Part shown: positions 1 through 9,633 of the stretch, in pieces
Layout of the letters: the number at the start of each line of letters is the position of its first letter
Position numbering within the stretch: position 1 is the stretch's first letter
Assembly: GCA_905480545.1 (NCBI GenBank)
Contig: CAJQQR010000052.1
Location: 1-64,000 of the forward strand
Source of the DNA: an uncultured Pirellulaceae bacterium
Lineage (GTDB): Bacteria > Planctomycetota > Planctomycetia > Pirellulales > Pirellulaceae
DNA: 64,000 nucleotides
Direction of reading: 5' to 3'
Program-made: the position numbers and the translations under genes
Notes under the pieces: generated by a model
What the model was told of the DNA's origin: nothing
Seen by the model: only the letters and a program-made list of their open reading frames with translations
Databases searched by the model: none

Positions 1-475
1 CGACAACCCACAAGCTCATTACGAGACAACCGGTCCAGAAATTTGGCATGACACCGACGAAAAGATTACGCATTTTGTGTCCGCGATGGGCACAACTGGG
101 ACCATCATGGGCGTCAGTCGATTTCTTAAAGAACAAAATCCGGACGTCACCATTGTTGGCTGCCAACCAACGGAAGGCTCTCGCATCCCGGGAATTCGTC
201 GCTGGCCCAAAGAGTATCTACCGAAATTCTTTGAACCTTACCGGGTGGATCGAACGCTTGACATTAGCCAATCCGATGCGGAAGAGCAGGTTCGCTGGCT
301 TGCATCAGAGACCGGGCTGTTTTGCGGGGTTTCAGCCGCGGGAGCGACACTGGCCGCACAAAAGATTGCTGCGGAAATTGAATCAGGTTTGATCGTAACC
401 GTGATTTGCGACCGTGGTGATCGGTATCTGAGTTCATCGCTGTTTGAACATTCGGGAAAAACGATAGTCGTTTAG
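1..475 (+). CDS. cysM: Cysteine synthase B, 3' part (truncated by window edge)
   Basis: PLP-dependent O-acetylserine (or O-phosphoserine) sulfhydrylase, last step of cysteine synthesis. The reading frame is open from base 2 and ends at the TAG at 473-475. It shows the glycine-rich PLP-phosphate loop (SAMGTTGTIMG), the CysM-type segment GIRRWPKEYLPKFF, and the conserved GLFCGVSAAGA near the C-terminus. The tryptophan-rich RRWPKEYLP stretch favours CysM over CysK. The PLP lysine and N-terminal half lie outside the window. A second sulfur-assimilation gene, cysH, lies 17 kb away in the opposite orientation, so they are not one operon. The Met at base 77 is internal, not a start. Confidence 0.93.
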   Translation, partial: DNPQAHYETTGPEIWHDTDEKITHFVSAMGTTGTIMGVSRFLKEQNPDVTIVGCQPTEGSRIPGIRRWPKEYLPKFFEPYRVDRTLDISQSDAEEQVRWLASETGLFCGVSAAGATLAAQKIAAEIESGLIVTVICDRGDRYLSSSLFEHSGKTIVV

Positions 476-578
476 ACTATTCTTTTCGACGACAACTCAG
501 ACATGCTTTCGCGGACGAATCAAACTTAATCGTTTACACTAGAAGCTGTTCGCGTGGCACAGAATGGCGTAAGCAGTA

Positions 579-2099
579 ATGTCAAAAAACGATTTTGAAT
601 TGAAGAATGACGTTCAAATTAATGACGATCCCGATAGTGTACCGCCGTCGGCCGGCGAGCGCATATTGCTAACGTGGATGTGGGGGATCGGGTCTTCTCT
701 TTTGATCGTCATGTTTGCTTGGAGTTGTTATCAAGGATTGTTCAGAACACTTATTGGCACACTGTTCGCCTCCGTGTGTGCATATTTGACCATCAGGATT
801 GCGTGGCAAAAAACTTCGTTTGGCGGAGGTTTCGCGATTATTTTTTGCATTTCTTTTTTTGCAATGATGGTTACGGCTCCCGGCTATATCTATGGGATTA
901 GCATTTGCGGTTTTGTGATTTGTGGCTTGATGTTCGCTACAATGGGACGCCGCAGAATACGCTGGGCGTTTCCGCTTGTCATTTTGGTAATGTCGATCGC
1001 GTTTTCCGTGAGCGTTCGATCTTTTCAAATCACTGCCGCTTGGATTGACGAAATGCGGGCTGACGTTCCCCTGCAAAAAACAGGTGATCGGCTGGGGTAT
1101 GAAACGGCACGTTTTGTTGGACTGGAAGAGTCGTTGCCGTTAGGAGAGATGCTTTCCGTTTTTGGAAAGGGAAAGCATCCGGGCCTCGATTCAGATTGGG
1201 ATGCGATCGACTTCTCTTGGACGAGAGATCATCTATTTTTCGGCTTTGGATTTGATTTGGTTGAGTCCCATATTCGAATACCAACGATCCGACAGCGTGA
1301 GCTTAACCATCTTCATGATGATATGGTTAAAGAGTTTACTGCGATGCCACAATTTGGTGTCAGCCGAATGATGCCCGCATCACTTAAAAAGGAAAGCGTC
1401 AACAAATTTGAATTGTCAATCAAATCGATCCCGCTTCAAAATCAAGAAGAATTCTGGCCTGCGACGATCCAATTGTCAGAGGCTCAACGTTCCAACTATT
1501 TAGAAAAAATGAAGACGCCGATTAACACTTGGCGTAGCTTTCCGTTCGAAGTGAATAATGAGCAGGTACCGATTTCTTTTCACGTTGCGGCCTCGCACGA
1601 TTTTCTTGACCCCAAATTTTTCGGTTTCACTAACGAAGACCGAAAAACGGCGGGCTTTGTCGAACATGCATTTCACTATCCACCGCCCGGTATAGAATTC
1701 AACGATCGAAAATGGGAATTGGTCGAATTGCAGTTGTTGAGCTTGGAGCGGTTTGAAAAGCCCGTGGCATACGTTCTGGATAACTTGCCGCGCATGGATC
1801 AACTGAATTCGGGCGACGTCCCGACCCGCGCGCTAGACGAATTCGAATTGCAAGCACTGGAAAAATTACGTGTCGGCAAACGGATCGTCGTTCAGACTGA
1901 AACCAAGCAATCTGAAATGGATCAAATGAGAATGCTTGGTACACTTCAAAATCGGTCGATCTGCATGCAATGTCATAGCGGCGACAAACAAAATTGCTGG
2001 GCGCATTCACCTACCGGTTCAAACCATGGCAACAATAAATCAAACATGCAAATCGCAAAACTTGACATTGTTGTGAAAATACTTCTTTCATTTTCTTAG
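579..2099 (+). CDS. Multi-pass membrane protein with C-terminal CxxCH heme motif; probable frameshift near the end
   Basis: I do not recognise the family by name. Residues about 27-150 hold four or five hydrophobic membrane segments. A roughly 330-residue soluble region follows, ending with a single c-type heme motif (ICMQCHSG, about residues 463-470). After this motif the annotated frame turns into an unlikely tail (QNCWAHSPTGSN...). A -1 shift around 1992-1996 instead gives LLGAFTYRFKPWQQ followed by TAA at 2036-2038, which looks like a natural family C-terminus. A TTGACA promoter-like box also lies inside the long-frame tail. I infer that the gene really ends at about 2038 and that one base is lost or mis-called. 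Function: possibly an electron-transfer or redox-sensing membrane protein. Confidence 0.7.
   Translation: MSKNDFELKNDVQINDDPDSVPPSAGERILLTWMWGIGSSLLIVMFAWSCYQGLFRTLIGTLFASVCAYLTIRIAWQKTSFGGGFAIIFCISFFAMMVTAPGYIYGISICGFVICGLMFATMGRRRIRWAFPLVILVMSIAFSVSVRSFQITAAWIDEMRADVPLQKTGDRLGYETARFVGLEESLPLGEMLSVFGKGKHPGLDSDWDAIDFSWTRDHLFFGFGFDLVESHIRIPTIRQRELNHLHDDMVKEFTAMPQFGVSRMMPASLKKESVNKFELSIKSIPLQNQEEFWPATIQLSEAQRSNYLEKMKTPINTWRSFPFEVNNEQVPISFHVAASHDFLDPKFFGFTNEDRKTAGFVEHAFHYPPPGIEFNDRKWELVELQLLSLERFEKPVAYVLDNLPRMDQLNSGDVPTRALDEFELQALEKLRVGKRIVVQTETKQSEMDQMRMLGTLQNRSICMQCHSGDKQNCWAHSPTGSNHGNNKSNMQIAKLDIVVKILLSFS
2062..2091 (+). promoter_or_regulatory. Possible sigma70 promoter for the methyltransferase gene
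   Basis: A perfect TTGACA (2062-2067) is followed after 18 bases by a weak TTTCAT (2086-2091). It lies 45 bases upstream of the ATG at 2112. It falls inside the long frame of the preceding gene but outside the shorter, frameshift-corrected version. The -10 box is poor, so this is tentative. Confidence 0.3.
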
Positions 2100-2111
2100 A
2101 GTGTGAATCGA

Positions 2112-2711
2112 ATGACCGACCCCGTATCAACTTTGGACTTTTGGGAAGCATGTTACCAAGCTGGCAAGACCGGATGGGATCGTGGTGAGACTCATCCAGC
2201 GTTGTTGGCTTGGCAAGCAAGTGGGCAAATCGAACCTTGCCGAATTGTGGTGCCCGGTTGCGGCAATGGTTACGAAGTCATTTCGCTGATCGAAAGCGGC
2301 TTTGACGTCACAGCGATTGATTTTGCACAGGCTCCCCTCGAAGCGTTAAAGCCAAAGCTCGCGAAGAAGAATCTGAAGTGTGAACTTTTACACGCCGACG
2401 TTTTTTCCTACCACCCATCGGTCAAGTTCGAGGCCGTTTACGAACAAACTTGTTTGTGCGCGATCGATCCAACCAAACGCGAGACATACGAAAAGCAAAT
2501 TTTCAGTTGGCTGAATCCGGGCGGAAAGTTATTCGCCTTGTTCATGCAAGCTCCTGAAATTGAAACGGGGCCTCCGTTTACTTGCTCAATTGACGAGATG
2601 AAAACACTATTCCCCGCCGAGCGCTGGCAATGGCCAACCGACGCTGCCAATAAGTATGACCATCCGAATGCGGCGATCTTTGAGTTGAGCCATATGCTAA
2701 CGCGTCGATGA
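2112..2711 (+). CDS. TPMT-family SAM-dependent methyltransferase
   Basis: Small class I methyltransferase (199 aa) of the thiopurine S-methyltransferase type (PF05724). The family hallmarks are visible: DFWEACYQAGKTGWDRGETHPAL at the N-terminus (the Trp-rich substrate-side helix), the SAM-binding loop VVPGCGNGYE, an acidic residue after strand 2 (AIDFAQAPL), and YEQTCLCAI in the position of motif IV. Bacterial members methylate selenium, tellurium, thiol or halide substrates; the substrate here cannot be read from the sequence. I take the ATG at 2112 (MTDPVST) rather than the in-frame GTG at 2103 because the first three codons add nothing conserved. Soluble and cytoplasmic, apparently monocistronic. 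Confidence 0.82.
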   Translation: MTDPVSTLDFWEACYQAGKTGWDRGETHPALLAWQASGQIEPCRIVVPGCGNGYEVISLIESGFDVTAIDFAQAPLEALKPKLAKKNLKCELLHADVFSYHPSVKFEAVYEQTCLCAIDPTKRETYEKQIFSWLNPGGKLFALFMQAPEIETGPPFTCSIDEMKTLFPAERWQWPTDAANKYDHPNAAIFELSHMLTRR

Positions 2712-2990
2712 GTATCCAAATGCGTTTTCGAGTTACGCATAAAAGAACGCTTAACAAAACACGTCAAAAACCCGACACGCTCCGTCGTGCCATCCGCGTT
2801 TTGCAACAGAAAAAAAGTGTATTGAAGGCTAAGGCACACGGAGTGTGGCTGTTACTAAAAAAACCACAGCCTCGAATCGCAGGCGAGGAGGCAATCCGCC
2901 GTGCTACGAAAGCCGTTCAGATCCCTCGCTCACGCGTCAGATTCGTGTTATCGCTCGTTGCCGATCGAATTGTTTTAATGCCGAATCTAA
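2712..2990. other. Gene-free spacer with two small hairpins
   Basis: Convergent spacer between the methyltransferase and fabI. It holds two short dyads: 2774-2791 (GACACG/CGTGCC around six bases) and 2835-2847 (CACAC-GGA-GTGTG). Neither has a U-run, so they are not standard terminators. Reading frames across the spacer are Arg/Lys-rich and unconvincing. See the finding on a possible dispersed element. Confidence 0.4.
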
Positions 2991-3818
2991 CTACTTCGAC
3001 TCTGCGAACTTTTCAGCCAAGCGGCCGGGAGAGCCCATGATGTTGTAGCCGCAATCGAGATGCAGGATCTCGCCGGTGACGCCGCTCGACATATTGGAAA
3101 GCAAATACGCACCCGTATTGGCGATATCTTCCGAAGTGATGTTGCGACCCAGTGGTGCCATGCCTTCGTACATTTGCAGCATATCGCGAACGCCTGCAGC
3201 GACTCCTGCCAGGGTCTTAACTGGGCCGGCGCTCAATGCGTTGACGCGGATTTTCTTTGGGCCCAGATCATACGCCAAATACTTCGTGATCGATTCCAAA
3301 GCCGCTTTGCAAACGCCCATCATGTTGTAACCTGGCACGCACTTTTCGCCACCGTAATAGGTCATGCAGGTAATCGCAGAATCCTCGTTCATGATTTCCT
3401 GAGCGGCGTTGGCAACCGCGATCAAGCTGTAGGCACTGACGTCCATTGCCATCTTGAAACCTTCACGACTGCAACCGACGGTCGGAACTTTTAGGTCGTC
3501 AAGATTTGCGAATGCGACACTGTGCAAAATGAAATCGAGTTTGCCAAATTCTTTTTCTGCCTGCTCCATCACAGCTTTGATGTTGTCGTCGTCTTGAACA
3601 TTGAGCGGAGCAAGAAACGCGACGTTGTCTTCAACACCACGAAGTGCTTTCTTGACTCGCATCGTGTTCTTTTTCTTTTCATCGCCAGGCTTGTCCGGCA
3701 AGTGAGTGATGCCGCAAACTGCGCCCTGCTTCATAACTTCGTGAGCGATAATGCTGGCAATAGAACTGTCGTTGGCGATGCCGAGAATTAGACCTTTTTT
3801 GTTTTCGAAAAGTCCCAT
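2991..3818 (-). CDS. fabI: Enoyl-[acyl-carrier-protein] reductase (NADH), FabI type
   Basis: Short-chain-dehydrogenase enzyme (275 aa) that reduces enoyl-ACP in each round of fatty acid elongation; cytosolic. Visible features: the FabI-type nucleotide-binding start GLILGIANDSSIA, the segment DFILHSVAFA, and the active-site pair Y-x6-K in YNMMGVCK. It also has RVNALSAGPVKTLAG and a C-terminal LHLDCGYNIMG. I chose the ATG at 3816-3818 (MGLFENKKG), not the longer frame to 3914. FabI proteins begin a few residues before the first strand, and an AGGA-type ribosome site (TAGGAACATC) sits just upstream. It is divergent from the sigma54 activator gene at 3979. FabI is the target of triclosan-type inhibitors in other bacteria. 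Confidence 0.93.
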   Translation of the reverse strand: MGLFENKKGLILGIANDSSIASIIAHEVMKQGAVCGITHLPDKPGDEKKKNTMRVKKALRGVEDNVAFLAPLNVQDDDNIKAVMEQAEKEFGKLDFILHSVAFANLDDLKVPTVGCSREGFKMAMDVSAYSLIAVANAAQEIMNEDSAITCMTYYGGEKCVPGYNMMGVCKAALESITKYLAYDLGPKKIRVNALSAGPVKTLAGVAAGVRDMLQMYEGMAPLGRNITSEDIANTGAYLLSNMSSGVTGEILHLDCGYNIMGSPGRLAEKFAESK

Positions 3819-3978
3819 GATGTTCCTAAAAAGGCGAATATATTGAACCGAATTTTTTAAAAAATAGCGTCTACGCTTTTGCAACTGCCAAACAAATCGG
3901 CGAGCCATATTCAATTTGAATCAAAATGACTACAATTCAGCAGTCCACCGAAAATAACAGTTTTGATATCTTGCTTCA

Positions 3979-5919
3979 ATGCCGCACGCTTCGCCCTTCT
4001 CGGAGCTTTCCGAACGACTCAACGCGTCGCCCGAGATCGCAAGCCTTCTCATTTCCTCCATCGATTTGGTTTCAGGGCCGGATACGGACGTTGTAGTTGC
4101 CGGCAATCACATTGCTGAATTGGCGAAGACAACCTTTGGCTTGAACAACGTTGTTGTGGCATCAGGCGAACGGGGTCGCTGGAAAGTCATATCATCCTCT
4201 GGTGAAACTCGTTTGCCGATCGAATTTCTTTCAGAGGTTTTGGACGACGGAAAACCGCACCAGCAATCGGGCCTTCTTGGCGCGCCATTGATTCATCGTG
4301 GCGATTCAGGTGAAATCGTTTTTGTTGAAGACAAATCGAATCAATTTAATTTGGAAAAAACGGATTCGTTGGCCGCATTGTTTGGGATCGCATTTCATCT
4401 TGGACGTGAACTAAGAGCAAAAGACCGCCGCATCCGACAACAACAAGCGATTCTGGAAATTTCAACACAGTGGAATCAGGCCCAGGAGGTTGCGCCGCTT
4501 CTCGAGCAAATGGCCGAGGCTGCGACGAAACTGATGAACTCCGAACGCGCTAGTATTTTCTTGTGGGATCGTAACAACAAAAAGCTGATCGGTCGGCCGG
4601 CATTAGGTGTCGAAAATAATGAATTAAAGATTCCGGACACGACTGGCATCGTTGGCCAAGTTGTTCAATCTGGCGAAGTACGCCGAGTCGACCTGGATGT
4701 TAAAGAAGAACAAGCGGAAATCGATCGCAAGGTCGACAAGAAGCTGGGCTTTGAAACCAAAACGCTTTTGTGTGCACCACTTCTGAGTCATGGAAAGATT
4801 CTCGGCGCGTTCGAAATGATCAACAAGATCGGCGGCAATTTCGATTCGGAAGACGAAGCCGATTTGGTTGAGCTTGCCGAGCACGCGGCGATCGCGTTAG
4901 AAAATACGCAGCATGTCGAGGAACTGGAAAAGAAACAAGAGACGCTCGTCAATCAAGCTGCTTCAGAAGTTCAAATGATCGGCGATTGCAATGCCGTTCA
5001 AGAAATGAAACAAACGATCGAGCGAGTTGCTCAAACCGATTTGTCGGTTTTGATCTTGGGCGAAAACGGAACGGGAAAAGAAGTCGCTGGTCAAATGGTT
5101 CACTACCTGAGCAAGCGACGAAAAGAACCCATCGTTGCAGTGAATTGTGCAGCGATTACCGAATCACTTTTGGAAAGTGAGCTGTTTGGTCACGAAAAAG
5201 GAGCGTTCACTGATGCGAATGAAACTCGTGCGGGAAAATTCGAGGTCGCATCTGGCGGAACGCTTTTTTTGGACGAAATCGGTGACATGAGCCTGGCGGG
5301 CCAAGCCAAATTATTGCGTGTGCTAGAAGAAAAGGTCGTTGTCCGAGTTGGTGGTTCGACGCCTATTACCGCGGATGTTCGAATCGTTGCCGCGACCAAT
5401 CAAAATTTGGCCGAGCTGGTTCGACAAAAGAAATTTCGCGAAGACCTGTTTTTTCGCTTGACGGTTGTGACGGTGAATATGCCTCCACTTCGGGAACGGG
5501 GCGACGATGTGTTTTTGTTAGCGGAGTTCTTCTTGAAAACCTTTTGTCAACAAGCGAAACGCAAAGTCCCGTCGTTTACCGCAGTGGCGAAAAAGAAATT
5601 GCTGCAGCATGCCTGGCCGGGAAATGTACGCGAACTTCGCAACATGATGGAACGACTCGCGTACTTGACTCAAGAGGACAAAATCGACGGTGACGATTTA
5701 GCGTTTATCATGACCGGTCCAATGCAGGATAAAAATCATATTTCGCTTGATTTAAATCTCGGGGATGCCACAAAGGAATTTCAAATCGAATTTATTGAAA
5801 AGCAAATCAACGCGGCTCGGGGAAATATGACTGACGCGGCCAAACGATTGGGACTTCATCGAAGCAATCTCTATCGAAAGATGCGGCAACTGGAAATGGA
5901 CGTAACCGAAGACGACTAA
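3979..5919 (+). CDS. Sigma54-dependent transcriptional activator with GAF sensor domains
   Basis: Enhancer-binding protein (646 aa). Residues about 10-140 look like a degenerate GAF domain and about 150-315 a clear GAF domain ([21 protein letters not shown]..., [20 protein letters not shown]). A short linker leads to the AAA+ sigma54-interaction domain: Walker A GENGTGKE near 361, sigma54-contact loop GAFTDA near 408, Walker B LFLDEIGD near 428, and the sensor segment [11 protein letters not shown] Fis-type helix-turn-helix closes the protein ([20 protein letters not shown]). The contact loop is GAFTDA rather than the usual GAFTGA. There is no receiver domain, so activation is probably by a small ligand at the GAF domains. 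Targets unknown; two sigma54-like promoters occur elsewhere in this window. Confidence 0.9.
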   Translation: MPHASPFSELSERLNASPEIASLLISSIDLVSGPDTDVVVAGNHIAELAKTTFGLNNVVVASGERGRWKVISSSGETRLPIEFLSEVLDDGKPHQQSGLLGAPLIHRGDSGEIVFVEDKSNQFNLEKTDSLAALFGIAFHLGRELRAKDRRIRQQQAILEISTQWNQAQEVAPLLEQMAEAATKLMNSERASIFLWDRNNKKLIGRPALGVENNELKIPDTTGIVGQVVQSGEVRRVDLDVKEEQAEIDRKVDKKLGFETKTLLCAPLLSHGKILGAFEMINKIGGNFDSEDEADLVELAEHAAIALENTQHVEELEKKQETLVNQAASEVQMIGDCNAVQEMKQTIERVAQTDLSVLILGENGTGKEVAGQMVHYLSKRRKEPIVAVNCAAITESLLESELFGHEKGAFTDANETRAGKFEVASGGTLFLDEIGDMSLAGQAKLLRVLEEKVVVRVGGSTPITADVRIVAATNQNLAELVRQKKFREDLFFRLTVVTVNMPPLRERGDDVFLLAEFFLKTFCQQAKRKVPSFTAVAKKKLLQHAWPGNVRELRNMMERLAYLTQEDKIDGDDLAFIMTGPMQDKNHISLDLNLGDATKEFQIEFIEKQINAARGNMTDAAKRLGLHRSNLYRKMRQLEMDVTEDD

Positions 5920-6232
5920 ACAACACCATCAAATCGTTCCGCCTTTTCAAAACATCCGTTTCGTTTCCGACTCCCTCTGAATTACATCCAGCGTTTGTAC
6001 CGGTAGTGATAATCCGGCCGGAACTACGGTTAGTTTTTGCCGATGAATTGCGATTGGGATATTCCTGACGTTGTTCTAATGCTCCATAAAGTAGAATGTT
6101 GGCTCGTGAAGCAGCAGGCTTGCCCTTTCGCACTCCTGTTTTTCGAGTCACAATTCAAGATACGTCCCATTTTCGACGTGTCGATCGACGTTGATTTCGC
6201 ATCCTTTGATTGTCGTAACCTCAGATTTCATC
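5920..6232. other. Gene-free leader region upstream of trpB
   Basis: About 310 bases between the activator stop and the trpB ATG. I see no terminator, tRNA, or Trp-codon leader peptide that would indicate attenuation. Frames on both strands are short and lack recognisable motifs. Confidence 0.4.
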
Positions 6233-7456
6233 ATGGCATCCATTTCACAAACCGAATTTAGTAACGTGCCCGATCAGTTTGGGCGATTTGGCGATTTTGG
6301 CGGCAGGTTCGTCCCCGAAACGCTAACCCATGCACTCAATCAACTTGAAACGGAATACAACAAATCAAAAGATGATCCTGAATTTGTTGCAGAGTTAAAT
6401 TCGCTTTGGGCAGATTTCGTCGGTCGCCCGTCTCCACTTTATTTTGCGAAGCGATTAACAGAAAAAGTGGGTGGCGCACAAATCTGGATGAAACGGGAAG
6501 ACACCAATCACACGGGCGCCCACAAAATCAACAATACGCTCGGGCAAGCTCTGTTGACGTTGCGAATGGGAAAGACACGTGTTATTTGCGAAACAGGTGC
6601 GGGACAACACGGCGTCGCGACCGCAACTGCATGTGCGAGATTCGGTTTACCGTGCGTCGTTTACATGGGTGAAGAAGACGTCCGTCGGCAAGCTCCGAAT
6701 GTCCGCAGCATCAAACTGCTTGGTGCGGAAATCCGACCCGTGACTAGCGGTTCTAGAACCTTACGAGACGCCATCAATGAGGCAATGCGGGATTGGATGT
6801 CGTCAGTCAACGACACCCATTACATCATTGGATCCGTGGTCGGCCCCCATCCGTTTCCAATGATTGTTCGTGACTTTCAGTCCATCATTGGCCAAGAGAC
6901 GATTACACAATCTCGCGCAAAGTTCGGTCGATTGCCAGACACGGTGATCGCTTGTGTTGGTGGTGGAAGCAACGCCGCCGGAATGTTTTATCCGTTCGTC
7001 GATTTTCCAGAAGTTGAATTAGTCGGCATCGAAGCCGGTGGCTTGGGAAGCAAACCGGGACAGCACGCTTCGCCACTTTCGTTTGGGCAGCCTGGCGTTT
7101 TGCATGGCAGCTTCAGTTATGTGATGCAAGACAACGATGGCCAAACGTGCGATGTACATTCCGCTTCTGCAGGTTTGGATTATCCTGGTGTCGGTCCGGA
7201 ACACAGCTACTGGAAGGATACCGGACGAGTCCGCTACACCGATTGCCAAGATGGCGACGCACTTGCCGGATTTTACGAGCTGGCTCGAACCGAAGGGATC
7301 TTGCCAGCGCTGGAATCATCGCATGCCATATCAGCCGCCATGAAAATCGCAGCGGAAAAATCACCCGATGAAATCGTGGTCGTTTGCCTTTCGGGACGCG
7401 GTGACAAAGACGCCGCCGAAATCGAGCGATTGCAGAATGAGATGGCAAACGATTGA
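6233..7456 (+). CDS. trpB: Tryptophan synthase beta chain
   Basis: PLP enzyme (407 aa) that condenses indole with serine to make tryptophan, normally as an alpha2-beta2 complex with TrpA. Landmarks: [15 protein letters not shown] at the N-terminus, the PLP lysine in [14 protein letters not shown], the [10 protein letters not shown] segment, the phosphate-binding loop [13 protein letters not shown], and the C-terminal CLSGRGDKD. Length is standard for the TrpB1 form. I chose the ATG at 6233 (MASISQ) over the TTG at 6191, since the extra 14 residues are not family-like; no strong ribosome site precedes either. trpA is not adjacent, so the trp genes are dispersed. Confidence 0.95.
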   Translation: MASISQTEFSNVPDQFGRFGDFGGRFVPETLTHALNQLETEYNKSKDDPEFVAELNSLWADFVGRPSPLYFAKRLTEKVGGAQIWMKREDTNHTGAHKINNTLGQALLTLRMGKTRVICETGAGQHGVATATACARFGLPCVVYMGEEDVRRQAPNVRSIKLLGAEIRPVTSGSRTLRDAINEAMRDWMSSVNDTHYIIGSVVGPHPFPMIVRDFQSIIGQETITQSRAKFGRLPDTVIACVGGGSNAAGMFYPFVDFPEVELVGIEAGGLGSKPGQHASPLSFGQPGVLHGSFSYVMQDNDGQTCDVHSASAGLDYPGVGPEHSYWKDTGRVRYTDCQDGDALAGFYELARTEGILPALESSHAISAAMKIAAEKSPDEIVVVCLSGRGDKDAAEIERLQNEMAND

Positions 7457-7495
7457 AGTCGGATGCTGGTTCTTGCACCAACGCTGCAAGAGCGT

Positions 7496-7518
7496 GCCTC
7501 CGGAATTGCCCCGGAGGC
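7496..7518. terminator. Hairpin between convergent genes
   Basis: Perfect 8-bp dyad GCCTCCGG ... CCGGAGGC with a 7-base loop, located between convergent trpB and the SGNH hydrolase. A second small dyad (CTTGCA/TGCAAG, 7472-7490) precedes it. No T-run follows on either strand, so intrinsic termination is uncertain. Confidence 0.45.
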
Positions 7519-7542
7519 AACAGTGGGCTATAGGAGGGTGAG

Positions 7543-8283
7543 TTATTCTGATGTTTCGCCCATTAGTTCTTGAATCGTTGGCTCAATTGAATCTGCCCAA
7601 ATTTCGTAACCTTTGGTGTTGGGATGTAGCATGTCCGGCATGATTTCATTTGAAAGCACGCCTTCATCATCAAGGAATTTATCCGAAATATCCAAATAGG
7701 TAACTCCTTTTTCCTTGCTTGCGTAACCCTTGATGATCTTGTTCACGCCATCATTGATCACACGGTATTGTCCGTCTGGTTTCTCGTCACGTGGAAATAT
7801 CGCAAGCAACAGAATCTTCGTACCTTTGATTCGTGTAAGAAGCTCATCGACGATCATTTTGATCCCCGCAGCCGTGTGGTCTGGATTCTCCTTTCGATGG
7901 CCGGTATTGTTTGTGCCGATCATGATGACACACAGTTTCGGCGAGATGCCTTTCACTGCACCATTTTGCAACCTCCATAACACATGCTCCGTCCGGTCGC
8001 CGCTAAACCCAATATTGAATGCGTTTCGAGGCGCGTAATGTTTTTCCCATGTCGCTTTTCCGCCCCCCTCAAAACCATGTGTAATCGAATCACCCACAAA
8101 TAAGAGATCCACTTTGTCTTGCTTTTTCAGGTCAGCCAATTTCTGTTCGTGTCGTGGCATCCACCACTTCTTGGCCCACGCGGCATCTTGAACGACCGGT
8201 TTAGTCGCAAGCACTTCTTCTTGAGCTGTCAGCTGCGAAGCATAACCAATCAACAGCAAACAAATCGACAGTGAAAACTTCAT
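7543..8283 (-). CDS. Secreted SGNH/GDSL-family hydrolase
   Basis: A 246-aa protein with a signal peptide ([21 protein letters not shown]). All four SGNH blocks are visible: FVGDSITHG (nucleophile Ser), [13 protein letters not shown] (oxyanion Gly), IGTNN (Asn) and DMLHPN (Asp/His pair). The pattern resembles the platelet-activating-factor acetylhydrolase IB-like branch. In planctomycetes such proteins usually act as periplasmic or secreted esterases, for example carbohydrate deacetylases; the substrate cannot be told from the sequence. It stands alone, convergent with trpB and divergent from the SMP-30 lactonase at 8520. Confidence 0.88.
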   Translation of the reverse strand: MKFSLSICLLLIGYASQLTAQEEVLATKPVVQDAAWAKKWWMPRHEQKLADLKKQDKVDLLFVGDSITHGFEGGGKATWEKHYAPRNAFNIGFSGDRTEHVLWRLQNGAVKGISPKLCVIMIGTNNTGHRKENPDHTAAGIKMIVDELLTRIKGTKILLLAIFPRDEKPDGQYRVINDGVNKIIKGYASKEKGVTYLDISDKFLDDEGVLSNEIMPDMLHPNTKGYEIWADSIEPTIQELMGETSE

Positions 8284-8519
8284 TACATTTCCTTTTGAAA
8301 TCTAGGCAGGTTTGTATGGGTACGTTGTCGGAATTACCGAAAGCCCTAAAGCGTAACTCAAACGCATTCGAATCGCCAATCAGAATGGAAAGTTGCGAAC
8401 CGATTACGATCAAAGTACCATGTCAATTGACCGAAAGTTAATTGCGACCCCAATTCGGCAGCAACAAATTCGGGTCAACGATCCCCTTGTATTTAACACT
8501 CCCACTCACGGATTCTACT

Positions 8520-9530
8520 ATGAAAATTGGGCACTCTCCTGCGATCGCGGTTCTGATCGCTTTCGTTTTCTGTTGTTCGCTCAACGGACAAGACAAAAAA
8601 GCTGACTTGCCGGAATCGATTGGCGAAATTGTTTGGCACAAAAAGAAACAGTTTGCGAAACTGGTTCCAGAAGGCTCAAAAATTGAAGTCCTTGCCGGCG
8701 GATTTGAATGGTCCGAAGGCCCAGTCTTTCTCCCAGACAACAACGAAGTTCTTTTTTCCGACATCCCAAACAACATGATTGTCAGCTGGAAAGAAGGAAA
8801 AGGAACATCAACGTTTTTGAAACCCGCAGGCTACACCGGAGCGGAAAAATTCACCGGTAGCGAACCGGGCTCCAACGGCCTGATGCTTGATGCAAACGGG
8901 ACGTTATACATGTGTTGTCACGGCGATCGATGCATCAAAAAGATGGTGGATGGTAAAGCCATAGTTGTCGTCGACAAGTATGACGGCAAACGATTCAATA
9001 GCCCAAATGATTTGGTCTTCCACAAAAATGGCGATCTTTATTTTACAGATCCACCATACGGACTTCCCAAGCGTATGGATGACCCAGGTCGTGAACTGGA
9101 TTGGTGCGGCGTTTACCGATATTCAAAAGGCAAAGTCACTTTGCTGACCAAAGAAATGACACGCCCGAACGGAATTGCGTTTTCTCCTGACTTCAAAACT
9201 CTTTACGTGGCGCAATCAGACCCCAAAGCCGCGATTTGGAAATCATTTCCCGTGAAAGAAGATGGCACGCTTGGTGAAAGCAAAGTCTTCTTTGACGCAA
9301 CCGATTGGGTTGGCAAAGAAAAAGGACTTCCGGATGGAATGGCTGTCGACAAAAAAGGTCGTGTTTGGGCAACGGGCCCGGGCGGTGTTTTAGTGTTTAA
9401 CAAAAGAGGGAAGTTGATTGGGCAACTGAACACGAAAGAGGCGACGGCAAATTGCACTTTCGGAAACGATGGCTATTTGTACATCACAGCCGACATGTAC
9501 TTTTGTCGCGTTAAGACGACGATGAAATAA
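8520..9530 (+). CDS. Secreted SMP-30/gluconolactonase-like protein
   Basis: A 336-aa protein with a signal peptide (MKIGHSPAIAVLIAFVFCCSLNGQ) and an SMP-30/gluconolaconase/LRE-like six-bladed propeller (PF08450). Typical segments are GFEWSEGPVFLPDN (N-terminal metal-ligand Glu), GSNGLMLDANG, FNSPNDLVFHKNGDLYFTDP (Asn/Asp ligands), RPNGIAFSPD and LPDGMAVDKKGRVW. Likely reaction: hydrolysis of a sugar lactone with a divalent metal. The frame is open from 8442, but the ATG at 8520 begins exactly at the signal peptide. A strong terminator follows at 9582. Confidence 0.9.
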   Translation: MKIGHSPAIAVLIAFVFCCSLNGQDKKADLPESIGEIVWHKKKQFAKLVPEGSKIEVLAGGFEWSEGPVFLPDNNEVLFSDIPNNMIVSWKEGKGTSTFLKPAGYTGAEKFTGSEPGSNGLMLDANGTLYMCCHGDRCIKKMVDGKAIVVVDKYDGKRFNSPNDLVFHKNGDLYFTDPPYGLPKRMDDPGRELDWCGVYRYSKGKVTLLTKEMTRPNGIAFSPDFKTLYVAQSDPKAAIWKSFPVKEDGTLGESKVFFDATDWVGKEKGLPDGMAVDKKGRVWATGPGGVLVFNKRGKLIGQLNTKEATANCTFGNDGYLYITADMYFCRVKTTMK

Positions 9531-9581
9531 GAGTCAACTGTTTTGGAACAATGAACGGAATCGATTATCGATCGTTTTGAT

Positions 9582-9613
9582 AAGCTGAGGCTGCAATGCT
9601 TCAGCTTTTTTTC
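9582..9613 (+). terminator. Intrinsic terminator after the lactonase gene
   Basis: Ten-bp stem AAGCTGAGGC / GCTTCAGCTT with a 6-base loop and one G-U pair, followed by a run of seven T. It lies 52 bases after the stop of the SMP-30 gene. Confidence 0.88.
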
Positions 9614-9633
9614 TTCACTTAGCGGAAACAACA

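Noticed and set aside
2708..3040. 110-codon plus-strand frame overlapping the methyltransferase stop (ATGA)
   Set aside because: Arg/Lys-rich without a domain, runs into fabI antisense, and spans the two hairpins of the spacer.
5807..6151. 114-codon minus-strand frame between the activator and trpB
   Set aside because: Overlaps the conserved Fis helix-turn-helix codons of the activator and has no domain.
6200..6232. Possible trp attenuator or riboswitch upstream of trpB; SAM riboswitch upstream of metF
   Set aside because: No Trp-codon leader, no competing hairpins, and no riboswitch core could be recognised.
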